From contig CADCXC010000038.1 in assembly GCA_902806595.1 (NCBI GenBank), positions 3,720,001 through 3,784,000 of the forward strand: 64,000 nt of DNA, read 5' to 3'. Both the position numbers and the translations under genes were made by a program. Origin of the DNA: Pyrenopolyporus hunteri. Its lineage: Eukaryota; Ascomycota; Sordariomycetes; Xylariales; Hypoxylaceae. Of the stretch, positions 33,690-49,493 are shown one piece after another; position 1 is the stretch's first letter; every line of letters starts with the position of its first letter. The notes beneath the pieces are model-generated. The model did no database searches, was not told the origin of the DNA, and worked only from the letters and a program-made list of their open reading frames with translations.

Positions 33690-36600
33690 AAATAATTTTT
33701 TTTTTTTAAAAAAAATATATTTTTAAATATAATATATATTTAACGAAATTACCTTTATTTATTATATTTTATTAATATTTTAAATTAATAATTTATAATA
33801 ACTTTTATTTTTTCGATTTCAAATAATTTTTAAAATATATCATAACTATTATTATTTATTTTTTTAACGAAATAATATATTTACGTCGAAATTACGACAA
33901 TAATTATTTTATAAAAAATTTCGTTAAAATAAAAAACTTCGAATAAAAAATCGATTATTTTTTTAAATAATTTTTATTTTATTATTTATAAATTTATATC
34001 GTTATCCGCGGATATTTTTATTATATAACCTTAAATAAATTTCGAAAAAATTATAACAAATTATTTCGAAAAAAAAACATTTTTTTTATAAAAACTTATA
34101 TATTTATTTAAATAATTCGATACTTAAATTAAATTAATAATCTCCCTTTGATTTACACTATATTTTTATAAATTTTATATTTATAATCGTCGAAAAACGA
34201 AATTTTTAATACGTTTTAATATTTCTAAACTTTTTCTTTTTTAATTTATTATTATAAAAAAATTTTATATATACGAAAATTAATTTCTCATATTATATTA
34301 CTTTTAAAATTATAATTTAATAATAAAGAAAATTTCGAAAATTAAAATTATCGATATAATAATTTTAAATTCGCTCGAATAATTTATTTATTTATATAAT
34401 TAAATAAACGAAATTTATAATATTTTAAAAAATTTTATTATTTTAATGAATAATTAATACCGTAAAAATTAATAATAATTAATAAATTATTATTAATACC
34501 TTTAAAAAATTTACGAAATAATTATTATAATGTAAAAAATAAATATAAAAACTATAAAATAATAAATTATTAAATTTTAACGATAAATAATCGAAAATAA
34601 TTAAATATTTTTAAAGGAAATATAAATTATAATCGTTAAATTCGTTAAATAATAATAAGTTAAAAAAAATAATTATAAAATTATAAATTTAAATTAAACG
34701 ATAAAAAAATTACTTTATTTAATTTTAATAAAATTAAATTTTATAAATAATTATATAAAATCGTTTCGATTTTTAAATTAAAAAAAAAGGTTATAAATTA
34801 ATTAACTTTTAATTAAAAAATACGTAAATTTTTAATAATTCGACGAAAAAATTCGTTTATAAATAAAAAAATTTAAAATATTTATTATTTAAACTATTAT
34901 TAAATTTATTATTAAATAAATTAAAAATTAACTTTTAAACGTAAATTCGATAATTAAAAATATAAAAAGAAAAGTTATTATCGAATTTTTTTTATAAAAT
35001 CTTTAAAATCGTCGATTTATAATTTTTACGTATTTTTTTTTATTCGAAACTTACCGTTTAAATATTTTAACTTCGAAATATATTATATATTTTTTAAGTA
35101 AATTATTAAAATTTTAAAAGGATTATTATAAATTAATTTAATAATAATACATATTAAAAAAAATTAAAAAATCGAAATATATTAATACAAATAAATTTTA
35201 ATTAAAATCGATTTTATAATATTTTAAAAAAATAAAAACGTACCTTTTAAAAAAAATAAAATAACTTTAAAAAATCTCGAAAATTTAAATGAAAATAATA
35301 ACGAAAAAAATTTAAAAAACCCTTTTAAAAAACTATCGTAAAAACCTTTACCGTTAAATTTTAATAATTTAAATAGATTTTCGCGTTAAAACTTCGAAAA
35401 AAAAAAATTTAAAACTACTTTAATTTTTTTCGAAATATATATTAATTTTCATTATTATTATAATTACCTTAATTTATTTTAATAAATTTACCATTTATAA
35501 TAATAAAAACTTATTAAAATTTAAATTATAATAAATAAAAATAAAATTTTATTTAAAAATTTATATCGAAGATTTTATTAATAATATTATATATATTAAT
35601 TAAATAAAATTATTATTAATAAATAAAATTTAATAATAACATTAATAACAATTTACTTTAATTAAACGTATATATTTATAAAATATATAATTTATTTATA
35701 AAAAAATTATACGTTTAAAATTTAAAAACCCGTCGAAAAAACATCGTAATATTTAAATTATAAAAACTTTTAAATATAAAAAAAATATTTTAATTTATTT
35801 AATTAAATTTATAAACTTTAATAACGTAATAAATTAATTTAATATTATTTATTAAACTTTAATTATTTAAATTTTATTAAATGAAATTATTAAATTAATA
35901 TATTTTCGACCTAAAAAATTTTTCGAAAATAATGTAAATTTTATTAATACCATCGAAAAAACCAAACACGTATATAAAAATATAATAATAAATTTAAAAC
36001 TTTTAATAAAAAACGAACCCATTTCGATATAAAAATATTCGAAATTAAATTATTATTTTCGTAAAAAAAAAATTCGCTTTAATTTAAACTTCGACCGATT
36101 TTTAAAAATATAAAATCGCTTTAAAAATAATAATAAATTTAAATTAAAATTTAAAAATAAAAAATAAATTATTAATTAAAATACGTTAAAAAAAATAAAT
36201 TAAATCGTTATTAATAAATAACGAAAAAATAACGTAATTTATTAATATTATAATAAAAATAATTATTAAACCTTTATTTATTTCGTTAAAAAAATATCGA
36301 TAATAAAAATTTATTAATATTTTTTAAAAAAATCTTCGTTATAAAAAAAATTCGTACGAAAAAAAAAATACCTCCCCTACCAATCGTAAAAAAAGTTAAA
36401 ATAATTACGATTTTAACGAATATTTAAAAACTTTAAATTTTCGAAATTAATAAATTCGATTCGAATTTTTAATAAATTTCGACACTATATTACGTCGAAT
36501 TTTAAAATCGAATTTAAATATTTTAACTTATATTTATACGATAAAATAATAAATAAACGTAAATAATAAACCGTAAAAAAAACATACTTTCGAATTAAAA

Positions 36601-36884
36601 TTTAACCTTAAACTTTTCATAATTATAACCTTTATATATAGTAATAAAAAATATAAAATTATAATCTTTTTAAACTTAAAAATAAATACACTCGTAATAT
36701 TAATAATTAAAACATAAATTTAAAAATTACTTTTAATTAAATAAATAATTTTTAAACTTATAATAATATAAAATACCTTAATTTTTTTTTTAAAAAAAAA
36801 TATTATATTAAATTTATTATTTTTCGATATTAAAAAAATTATTTTATTCGATTAAATTTCGAAACTATCGTTATAATATTTAAT

Positions 36885-36916
<32 letters not shown>

Positions 36917-37381
36917 TTAACATTTATTAAAAAAATTTTTTATAAATTTAAATAAAATTAAATTTTCATTAAATTATTACCGAAAAAATTATATTAATAA
37001 AATATTTTAAATAAAAAAATTTATCACTTTTATATTTTTTTAACGTAAATAAATAAAAAAAAAATAATAAAATTTATTCTTTCGAAATTTAAAAATTTTA
37101 TTTTTATTATAATAAAAATTACGAAATAAAAATTTTTTAACTATTAATCGTAAAATTATATAATCGATTTTATCGAAAATAAAACTTTTTCGTAAAAATT
37201 TTTATATATTATAAATAAACGAAAATTTAAAATTTTAAAACTTTAACTAAAAAAAATATTAAATAACGAAAAAATTCGAAAATTTATTTTATTTTACATT
37301 ATTTTTATAATATTTATAAATAAAAAAATTTTTAATAATTTTTTACGTTTTATTATCGATTATAAAAAGTTTAATATTTAA

Positions 37382-37595
37382 TAGTTAATTAATTTATATA
37401 CGTACTACGAAATGGTATATACTTTAAAAAAAAAAAATATCTATATATTTTTACTTATATAAAAAAAACTTTTTTTACGATTTCTTTATTAAATATTTTT
37501 TCTTTTTTAAATAATTTATATAATATTAATTTTATTATATCGCATTTATTTTTACTATTATTTTTTTATTTTATTTACGTATATATTTATTAATA
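37382..37595 (+). repeat. 5' LTR of copia copy A
   Basis: Aligned by eye with 43327-43538, 43545-43757 and 49494-49707. Confidence 0.75.
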
Positions 37596-40500
37596 TTAAT
37601 TAATATTATTAAAATTAACAATATAAATTAATAAAATTAAAAAAATTATTATTATAATAATATAAAAAATTTTCATCGTAATAATATACGCGATAATAAC
37701 ACCTTTTTTTTTATATAATACCTTTTTATTTATATTAAAATATCGTTTTATTATATTAAATTTCTTTAAACTTATAATATTTATTATATTATAAAAAATT
37801 AAAAATTCGACCTAAACGTAAATTTATATTAAAAAACTCGATTTAATCGAACGAAATATTAAAAAAAAATTCGTTAAATTAATAAATTACGTCTTTAATA
37901 ACCGAACGTTTCTTATTTAATAATTCGATTATAAAATCTTAAAATAAAAAAAAATTAACCTTTAAATCGTTACTAAAAAATAAAAAATAACGTAAATATT
38001 ACTTTTTTTAAAAAATTTAATTATTATAAATAAAAGTAAATTATATACCCGTATAATAAAAAATATTCTAAAAAAATATTAAAAGTAATTTAAAAATTTT
38101 ATAATAAAAAATTTCGCGACTATATTACGTTAATTTAAAGTTATATTAAAATACGCATTTATATAAAAAAATATTTATATAAATAAAAATAATATTAATA
38201 TAACGAAAATTTTAATTAATTTTATATCGATATATAAACCCTTTAAATAAAATTACGATAAATTAAAATATATTAAATATAAATAACTTAACGTTTTAAT
38301 ATAAAAAACGTCGATATATCGCATCAATAAAAATATAATCTACCTTTCGATATTAATATTAAATTATATTTACGTTATAATATAAAAACGATTAATAATA
38401 TTTTACTTTATAATATTAATATAAATAAAAAATTAAAAAAAATTAAATTTATAAATATTAATAATTTTAACCGAATTACTTTCGACTTTATATTATTAAC
38501 GTTATAAATTATTTATTTAATAACCGTTTTTATTTTCCTTTATTATTAATAACCCGTCGTTAATATTTAATATATTATTGTTTTTTTTATTAAATTAAAC
38601 CTTTACGACGTAATTTACGTTTTAATTTTTATTTAAACTTTAATAATAAATTTTTTTTTTATTATTTTAAATTCTTTAAAGTAATTTTCGTATTTAATTT
38701 AAACTTTAAATATTTAATATATTTATTTTTTTTATTTTCGCACCTATTTAATTAAAAGTAATCGCGTTTTTTTAAATTAATATTATTAATTTATATTTTA
38801 TTATTTTAATTTACATTAAATCGTAAAAATATAATTAATAATATACTTTTAATTTTATATAAAAAAATAATTTTAATTTTTATTATCGAAAAATATTTAT
38901 GAATTTTTCGAATCGTTATCGAATAATTCGTATATAATATCGACGGTTTTATTAAACGCCGTATTAAAAAAAAAATTATTATATCGAAAATTACGATTTT
39001 TTTTTTAAACGATTTTATAACCTTTATTAATTAAACCGACTCCCGTATTTATACCCGTCGAAAATTAATAAAACGATATTTACTATAACATTTTTTTTAT
39101 TCGAATTTTTAATAAAATATACCCCTTTATTATTATCGGTTATTTTAAAAAAGTTTAAAATAATAAAAATAATTATATCGAAAAACTTTATAATATTTTA
39201 AAAAATAAATTTCGTTTTTTTTTAAACGTATATTATATAACTAAAATTTATTAAATTTAATTTTACGTTATATTTTTTATTATTTTTATTAAACGAATAA
39301 TTATTTATTTTTTATATAATATATTTCGTTATTAATATTTTATAAATATATATTTAATTATAAAATAATATTTTAATATAAAATAAAATAAAATTTAATA
39401 TTATTATAATTAAACCTCGATTATTTTTTTCGATATTAAAGTCGAAAAAAAAAACGAAGAAAAATCCAACTTTAAAATATTATAAATTATATTAAATAAA
39501 TTAATATTATATTAACGTACCTTTAAAAAAAATTTCAAAAATAAATAATAACTTATCGTAATTACGTAACGTATTATTCGTAATATATTTTAATTATAAT
39601 ATATCTTATTTACTTCGTTATATTAATTTAAAGAATTAATTAATAAATTTTATACGTTAATCGATATTTTCGAAAATATTAAAAAAACGCATTAATTTAT
39701 AATTAATAATAATAACGATAAAAACTTCGATTAATTTTATATTAAATAAAAATATTACCGTAATAATAAAAATAATCGATATTAATCGAAAAAAACGACT
39801 TAAATTTAAAAACGTCGTTATTAAATATATATAAAAAAAAAATATTAATTTATTAAATATTTCGAAGACGAATAAAAAAAAATTAAAAAATATTAACGAA
39901 CTTAAAAAACTAAAAATAAAAATAAATATACTACGTTTTTAATAAATTATAAAAATATTAAATAAAAAAACTTAAAATCGAAAAATAACGATTAAAATAT
40001 CGCCGCTTTCGAAACGAAAAAAATCGACTTTTAATATTAACTAACCGCGATATATTTAATAAATTAAATATATTAATATCGAATCGTTTTTCGTTACCCC
40101 CTTATTAATAAACCGAAAAATAATATTATATTTATTTTAAATTAATACATTAAAAATATCTTTTAAAATATTATTTTCGATATCGATATAATTAAAATAT
40201 TTATTATAAAAAAAAATTAATATTAAACTTTTATAAAAAACTTTTTCGATCGAAATTTTAAAATAAATAATAATCGAACCGGTAAAATTAATATTAAATT
40301 CGAAAATAAACTTTTAATTAAATTATTAAAAATAATTATAATTAATATTTCGTTTAAATTAATTAACTTTTATATTATAAACTTAAATACCCCGTTTTTT
40401 ATATATTTAAAAAATATAAATCGATTAAATATTTATTTAAATAACGTTACGAATTAATTAATCGAAAAAAATAATATTATCGTCGTTATCGTTCGTAAAT

Positions 40501-43326
40501 AAAAACATTTATAATTTTACTTCGATAATACGACTTTTTTTACGAAATTCGAATTACGCCGCATTTATACTTAATTTAATTACCCTTTTATAATTAAACT
40601 ATATATTTTTTTAAATAAAATAAATTATAACGTTAATATTAAAAATATTAAAAAAATTAATAAATTTTATTATTATTATTAAATTAAAAGTAAAACCCTT
40701 TAAAAATTTAAATTTAATCTAAAAAACTTTAATATAAACTTTAATTATAAAATTATCGTTAACATTATATATTTAAATAAACGTCCCGTTTTATATATAA
40801 TTAACACCGTTATAAAATTTTAAATTACTCGTTTTATAAAAATTATTTTTATTAAAAAAACTTAAAATATATTAAAATAATATTAAATTAATATTTACTT
40901 TAAATCCTCGAATATTATTATATATAATATCGACACGAATTTCGATAATATCAAATTTCGAAATAAAATTCGTATTATTAAAATTACTTATTATTAAATA
41001 CCCGTTAAAATACATTAATTAATTAATAAAGTCGAAAAATACCACGGCTTTATTTATAAAATATATAAAATTATTATCGATAAATTTTAAAATTTAAATT
41101 TACGTATAACTTAATTATAAATAATTATTAAAATAATTAACGATATCGTTAATTTTAATAATTTAATACTTATATTTTTTATATTCGACATTTATTTTAA
41201 AATTAATATAAATTTACCCCTTATTTTCGTATAAATTTAAAAAATATAAACCGTTTAAAAAATAATAACGAAAATTAAAAAAATTAAAATATAATATTCC
41301 GTTAAAAATACATTAAATATACGTAATAACTTTAATATATAAAAAACTTTTTTCGTATTACTTTTCATTAATAATAAAATACTCGTTTATAAAAAAAAAA
41401 AAATAAAAAAACCCCTATAAAATCGTTATAATATTAAATAAAAATATTACCGTCGCTTTTAATACTTCGAATAAAATATTTACATTTAAAAACTTTTATA
41501 TTAAACCGTATACTTAACTTCGAAAAAACTTAATATTATTTAAAAAACTTAAAATCGAATTATTTACGTTAACTTTTAACCTTAATAACTATTAAATTAT
41601 TTTAAAAAAAAATTTTATATATATCGACGATTTTTCCTATATTATAAAACTATATATTATTAATAAAAAATAAAAAAATCTTATTTTTATTATTAAACTT
41701 CGAACGAATAAAAAAATTATTATATAAAAAAAACTTTATAAAACATCGAATATAAAAAAACTTAACGTTTTATTCGAAAAAAACATTTTACACCTAAAAA
41801 TTTATAATATAATTATACATCGAAACGTTATAATTTTTAAATTATAAATAATTCGTAAAATTAAAAATAAAAATATCGTCGCATTTTATAAAAAATTTCA
41901 CTTAATAATCTAAAATTATAATAATTTCGATAAAAAATATATTATAACGTATATATTTATTATTTAAAAAATTAATTAATATATTATATTAATTTTAACG
42001 TTTATATTACATCGTAAAAAAATAAAAGTTATAATTTAAAATATTATAATAACCTACATTTAATTTAAAATATCGATATAAAAAATTATTTTTATATATT
42101 TATTAATCGAATTTAAAAATAAATACCTTAAAAAAATATTATTACAAATAATTAAACTTTTATATAATTTCGCGAAATTAAATATTTATTAATTTAAAAC
42201 TTATTTATATTACCATTAATAAAAATTACGAATAAAACTATTAATTTTCGACCTTTATTTATTTATAATAAATTCGAATTCGTTCGAATTTATTAATTTT
42301 TAAACGGATAATATTTTTAATGTCGATATTACGAATTTTTTTACTATTAAAAATAAAACTTTTAATAAAATTAAAATTAAAATACGCCTTTAAAAAATTA
42401 TAAATTTAAAAATCGAAAATTTTAATAATTTACGTATTACGATTTACGATAAAAATTTTAATATAATTATTATTTAAAAAGGTTAAATTAAAAAGTTTAA
42501 ATTATTAAACGTTAAAATTTTCGATATAATTAAAAAATTTATAAAATAATAAATTCGAAACGCGTATATCGTTTCGATATATTAATTTAAAATAATTTTC
42601 GATTATTTTATAATAATTTAATATTTCGAATTCGAATTTAAAAAAATTAAAACTTTTAACATTAAAATTAAATAATAAATAAATAATTAAATATATAAAT
42701 TTCGATATATCGAATTAAATTTTTAAAATTTACATTTTTATATTATTATCGATAAATTTTTCGCAAATAATAAAAATTTAAATTTATAAATTAAATACGT
42801 TATTATTTTAAATAATAAAAGTTTTATTAATCGAAATAATAAAATATAAATTATTAATAATATTATTTATTAATTATTTATTAAATATAAATAAATTATT
42901 TATAATATATTTATTAATAAAATTTATAATATAATTTAAAATTTCGACGTCGATTATATCATTTATTATATAATTAATATTATTTTAAAACGTTTATTAC
43001 TTTTTAAAACTTTTTTCGTTTTATATATCGATTTTTTATCGCTATATTAATATTTAATATAAATGAAAAATATTAACGAAAAAAAATTAATAATCGATTT
43101 AATAACGTTAAAATAATTTTATAAAAATCGGGAAATTAATAATATTCGATAAATATATAAATCGTATAATTTTATAAACGTAATAACGAAAACGTTTTTT
43201 AATAAAATTATATAAAATTTAATAAAAAAAAATTAAATTAATTTAAAATTAAAAAAATAAATAAAACGAAAAATTTAATTAATAATTCGTAATTAATTAA
43301 TTACGAAAAAAAAATAAAATAAATAA

Positions 43327-43538
43327 TAATTAATTAATTTATATATATATTATAAAATAATATATATTTTAAAAAAAAAAATATTTATATATTTTTGTTT
43401 ATATAAAAAAAATTTTTTTTATAATTTTTTTATTAAATATTTTTTTTTTTTAAATAATTTATATAATATTAATTTTATTATATTACGTTTATTTTTATTA
43501 TTATTTTTTTATTTTATTTACGTACGTATTTATTAATA
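43327..43538 (+). repeat. 3' LTR of copia copy A
   Basis: Most heavily AT-shifted of the four LTR copies. Six bases separate it from the next LTR. Confidence 0.75.
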
Positions 43539-43544
43539 ATATAA

Positions 43545-43757
43545 TGGTTAATTAATTTATATACGTATTAGTTCGTGGTATGTACCTTAAAAAAAAGAAG
43601 TATTTATGTATTTTCGTTTATATAAAAAAAACTTTTTTTACGGTTTTTTTATTAAATATTTTTTTTTTTTAAATAATTTATATAATATTAATTTTATTTT
43701 ATTACGATTATTTTTATTATTATTTTTTTATTTTATTTACGTATATATTTATTAATA
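43545..43757 (+). repeat. 5' LTR of copia copy B
   Basis: Retains several G residues (TTCGTGGTATGTACC) that are A in other copies. Confidence 0.75.
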
Positions 43758-46700
43758 TTAATTAATATTATTAAAGTTAATAATATAAATTAGTAAAGTT
43801 AAAAAAGTTATTATTACGATAATACGAAGGATTTTTATCGTAATAATATACGCGATAATAATATTTTTTTTTTATACGATATTTTTTTATTTATATTAAA
43901 ATATTATTTTATTATATTAAATTTTTTTAAACTTATAATATTTATTATATCGTAAAAAGTTGAAAATTTGATTTAAGCGTAAATTCGTATTAAAAAATTC
44001 GATTTAATCGAACGAAATATTAAAAAAAAGTTTATTAAATTAATGAAATATATTTTTAATAATCGTATGTTTTTCGATTAATAATTTAATTACGAAGTTT
44101 TAAAGTGGAAAAAGATTAACTTTTAAATTATTATCGAAAAATAAAAAGTAATATAAATATTATTTTTTTTAAAAAATTTAACCGTTATAAATAAAAATAA
44201 GTTATACGTTCGTATAATAAAAAATATTTTAAAAAAATATTAAAAGTAGTTTAAAAGTTTTATAGTGAAAGATTTTACGGTTATATTACGTTAATTTAAA
44301 GTTATATTAAAATATACGTTTATATAAAAAAGTATTTATATGGGTAGAAATAATATTAATATAACGGAAGTTTTAATTAATTTTATATCGATACGTGAAT
44401 TTTTTAAGTAAAATTACGATAAGTTAAAGCGTGTTAAACGTAAATGGTTTAACGTTTTGATATAAAAAGTATCGGTATATCGTATCGATAAAAACACGGT
44501 TTATTTTTCGATATTTATGTCGAATCGTACTTACGTTACGATATAAAATCGGTTAACGATTTTTTATCTTATAACGTTAATATAAGTAGGAAATTAAAAA
44601 GGGTTAAACTTATAAACGTTAATAACTTCGGTCGAATTACCCCCGATATCGTATTATTAATATTACGAATTATTTATTTAATAACCGTTTTTATTTCCTT
44701 TTATTATTAATAACTTATCGTCGATATTTAATATATCGTTACTTTTTTTATTAAATTAAACCTTTACGACGTAATTTACGTTTTAACTTTCGTTTAAATC
44801 TTAATAACGAATTTTTTTTTCGTTATTTTAAATCCTTTAAAATAATTTTTATATTTAATTCGAACTTTAAATATTTAATATATTTATTTTTTTTATTTTC
44901 GTATTTATTTAATTAAAAGTAACCGCGTTTTTTTAAATTAATATTATCGATTTATATTTTATTATCTTAGTTTACGTTAAATTATAAAAGTATAATTAAC
45001 GATATATTTTTAATTTTATACGAAAAAAATAATTTTAATTTTTATTATTGGGAAATGTTTATAAATTTTTTAAATCGTTATCGGATAATTCGTATATAAT
45101 ATCGGCGATTTTATTAAATATTATATTAAAAGAAGGAAGTTATTATATCGAAAATTACGGTTTTTTTTTTTAAACGGTTTTATAATTTTTATTAATTAAA
45201 TCGATTTTAATATTTATATCTATCGAAAATTAATAAAGCGATATTTATTATAATGTTTTTTTTATTTAAATTTTTAACGAAATATACTTTTTTATTATTA
45301 TCGATTATTTTAAAAAAGTTTAAAATAATAAAAATAATTATATCGAAGAATTTTATAATGTTTTAAAAGATAAATTTCGTTTTTTTTTAAACGTATATTA
45401 TACGGTTAAAATTTATTAAATTTAATTTTATATTATATTTTTTATTATTTTTATTAAACGAATAATAATTTATTTTTTATATAATGTATTTCGTTATTAA
45501 TATTTTACGAATATATATTTAATTATAAAACGATATTTTAATATAAAGTAAAATAAAGTTTAATATTATTATAATTAAATTTCGATTATTTTTTTTAATA
45601 TTAAAATTAAAAAAAAAAACGAAAGAAAATTTAATTTTAAAATATTATAAATTATATTAAATAAATTAATATTATGTTAACGTATTTTTAAAAAAGATTT
45701 TAAAGGTAAATAATAATTTATTATAATTACGTAATAAGTTATTTGTAATGTATTTTAATTATAATATATTTTATTTATTTCGTTATATTAATTCGAAGAA
45801 TTAATTAGTAAATTTTATGCGTTAATCGATATTTTCGAAAATATTAAAAAAGTGTATTAATTTTTAGTTAAAAATAATAACGACGAAAATTTCGATTAAT
45901 TTTATATTAAACGAAAGTATTATTATAATAATAAAAACGGTCGATATTAATCGAAAAAAACGATTTAAATTTAAAAATATTGTTATTAAATATATAAAAA
46001 AAAAAGATGTTAATTTATTAAATATTTCGAAGATAAATAAAAAGAAATTAAGGGACGATAGCGAATTTAAAAAGTTAAAAATAAAGGTAAATATATTATA
46101 TTTTTAATAAGTTATAAAAATATTAAATAAAAAAATTCGAAATCGAAGGACGACGATTATAATATTATCGTCTTCGAAATAAAAAAAATCGACTTTTAAT
46201 ATTAATTAACCGCGGTATATTTAACGAATTAAATATATTAATATTAAATCGTTATTTATTACCTCTTTATTAATAAATTAAAAAATAATATTACATTTAT
46301 TTTAAATCGATATATTAAAAATATTTTTTAAAATATTATCTTTAATATCGACGTAATTAAAATATCCATTATAAAAAAAAGTTAATATTAAATTTTTATA
46401 AAAAGTTTTTTCGATCGAAATTTTAAAATAAATAATAATTAAATTAATAAAATCAATATTAAATTCGAAAACGAACCCTTAATTAAATTATTAAAAACGA
46501 TTATAATTAACGTCTCATTCGAATTAATTAATTTTTATATTATAAATTTAAATATCCCGTTTTTTATATATTTAAAAAATATAAATCGATTAAATATTTA
46601 CTTAAATAACGTTATAAACTAATTAATCGAAAAAAATAACATTATTGTCGTTATTATTCGTAAATAAAAATATCTATAATTTTACTTCGATAATACGATT

Positions 46701-49493
46701 TTTTTTACGAAATTCGAACTACGTCGCATTTATACTCGATTTAATTACCCCTTTATAACTAAATTATATATTTTTTTAAATAAAATAAATTATAACGTCG
46801 ATATTAAAAATATTAAAAAAATTAATAAATTTTACCACCATTATTAAATTAAAAGTAAAACTTTTTAAAAATTTAAATTTAATTTAAAAAACCTTAATAT
46901 AAATTTTAATTACGAAATTATTATCGATATTATATATTTAAATAAACGTTTTATCTTATATATAGTTAATGTTATTATAAAATTTTAAATTACTCGCTTT
47001 ATAAAAATTATTTTTATTAAAAAAATTTAAAATACGTTAAAATAATGTTAAATAAATATTTATTTTAAACCTTTAAATGTTATTATATATAATGTCGAAA
47101 CGAATTTCGATAATATCGAATTTCGAAACGAAGTTCGTATTATTAAAATTATTTATTATTAAATATTAATCGAAATATATTAATTAATTAATAAAATCGA
47201 AAAATACCACGGCTTCGTTCGTAAAACGTACGAAATTATTACCGATAAATTTTAAAGTTTAAATTTACGTATAATTTAATTATAAATAATTATTAAAGTA
47301 ATTAACGATATAATTAACTTTAATAATTTAATACTTACACTTTTTATATTCGACGCCTACCCTAAAATTAACATAAATTCGCCCCTTACCCCCGTATAAA
47401 TTTAAAAAACATAAGTCGTTTAAAAGGTAATAACGAAAATTAAAAAAATTAAAATATAACGTTCCGTAAAAAATACCTTAAATACACGTAATAACCTTAA
47501 TATATAAAAAATTTTTCCCGCGTTACTTCTTATCGATAACGAAATACTCGTTTATAAGGAAAAAAAAGGATAAAAAAGCTTTTATAAAATTATTACGGTG
47601 TCGGATAAAAATGTTATTATCGTTTTTAACGTTTCGAGCGAAATATTTACGTTTAAAAATTCTTATATTAAATCGTATATCTAACTTCGAAAAAACCTCG
47701 TATCGATTAAAAAATTTAAAATCGAATTATTTACATTAATTTTTAACTTCGAAGATTATTAAATTATTTCGAAAAAAAATATTATATATATTAACGATTT
47801 TTCCTATACCGTTAAATTATATATTATTAATAAAAAATAAAAAAATCTTACTTTCGTTATTAAATTACGAGCGGATGAAAAAATTATTATATAAAAGAAA
47901 TTTTATAAGGTATTAAATATAAAAAAGTTTAACGTTTTATTCGAAAAAAACATTTTACGTTTAAAAGTTTACGATGTAATTATACATCGAAACGTTACGA
48001 TTTTTAAATTACGAATAATTCGTAAAATTAAAGATAAAAATATTGTTACGTTATACGAAAAATCTCGTTTAATAATTTAAAGTTATAATAATTTCGATAA
48101 AAAATATATTATAACGTATATATTTACCATTTAAAAAGTTAATTAATATATTATATTAATTTTAACGCTTATATTATATCGTAAAAAAATAAAAGTTATA
48201 ATCTAAAACATTATAATAATTTACACTTAATTTAAAACATCGATATAAAAAATTATTTTTATATATTTATTAATTAAATTTAAAAATAAATACCTTAAAA
48301 AAATATTATTATAAATAATTAAACTTTTATATAATTTTACGAAGTTAAATATTTATTAATTTAAAATTTATTTACGTTATTATTAATAAAAATTACGAAT
48401 AAAACCATTAACTTTCGACCCTTATTTATTTATAATAAATTTAAACTCGTTCGAATTTATTAACTTTTAAACGAATAATACTTTTAACGTCGATATTATA
48501 AATTTCCTTATTATTAAAAATAAAACTTTTAATAAAGTTAAAATTAAAACGCGTTTTTAAAAAATTATAAACTTCGAAACTAAAGATTTTAATAATTTAC
48601 GTATTACGATTTACGATAAAGATTTTAATGTAATAATTATTTAAAAAAGTTAAACTAAAAAGTTTAAATTATTAAATGTTAAAACCCCCGATATAATTAA
48701 AAAATTCGTAAAATAACGAACTCGAAGTACATATATTATTTTTATATATTAATTCGAAGTAATTTTTAATTATTTTACGACGGTTTAACATTTCGAATTT
48801 AAATTTAAAAAAGTTAAAACTTTTAACGTTAAAATTAAATAATAAATAAACAATTAAATACGTAAATTTCGTTATATCGAATTAAACCCTTAAAATTTAC
48901 GCTTTTATATTTTTATCGATAAATTTTTCGTAAATAATAAAAATTTAAATTCGTAAATCGAATACGTTATTATTTTAAATAATAAAAGTTTTATCGATCG
49001 AAATAATAAAGTATAAATTATTAATAATATTATTCATTAATTATTTATTAAATGTAAACGAATTATTTATAACGTATTTATTAATAAAATTTATAAAATA
49101 ATTTAAAATTTCGATGTCGATTACGTCGTTTATTATATAATTAATATTATCTTAAAACGTTTATTACTCCTTAAAACCCTTTTTATATTATACATCGATT
49201 TTTTATCGCTATATTAATATTTAATATAAATAAAAAACATTAATAAAAAAAAATTAATAATTAATTTTATAACGTTAAAATAATCTTATAAAAATCGAAA
49301 AATTAATAACATTCGATAAATTTATAAATCGTATAACCCTACGAACGTAATAACGAAAATATCCCTTAATAAAATTATACGAAATTTAATAAAAAAAAAT
49401 TAAATTAATTTAAAATTAAAAAAATAAATAAAATAAAAAATTTAATTAATAATTCGTAATTAATTAATTGCGAAAAAAAAATAAAGTAAATAA

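Larger units (their letters stand above)
37382..43538 (+). mobile_element. Degenerate Ty1/copia LTR retrotransposon, copy A
   Basis: LTRs at about 37382-37595 and 43327-43538 share the same 210-214 bp sequence (TTAATTAATTTATA near the start, TTTATTTACGTAyrTAyyTATTAATA at the end). In the + frame the integrase-region motif V-E-K-Y-H-G is intact at 41031-41048, preceded by a D-x-G-T-N-F-like block at about 40930. A RIP-altered F-R-x-x-x-V-K-P-Y block follows near 41490. Further on a reverse-transcriptase-region Q-T-D-D box reads stop-T-D-N at 42301-42312. The integrase-before-RT order and these motifs are those of copia-like polyproteins common in filamentous ascomycetes (from memory of the family). 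No frame is open for long. Confidence 0.78.

Noticed and set aside
41620..41631. Y-I-D-D in copia copy A as the reverse-transcriptase catalytic box
   Set aside because: Neighbouring motifs (VEKYHG upstream, TDD-type box downstream at 42301) place this between integrase and RT; the four-residue match is probably fortuitous.
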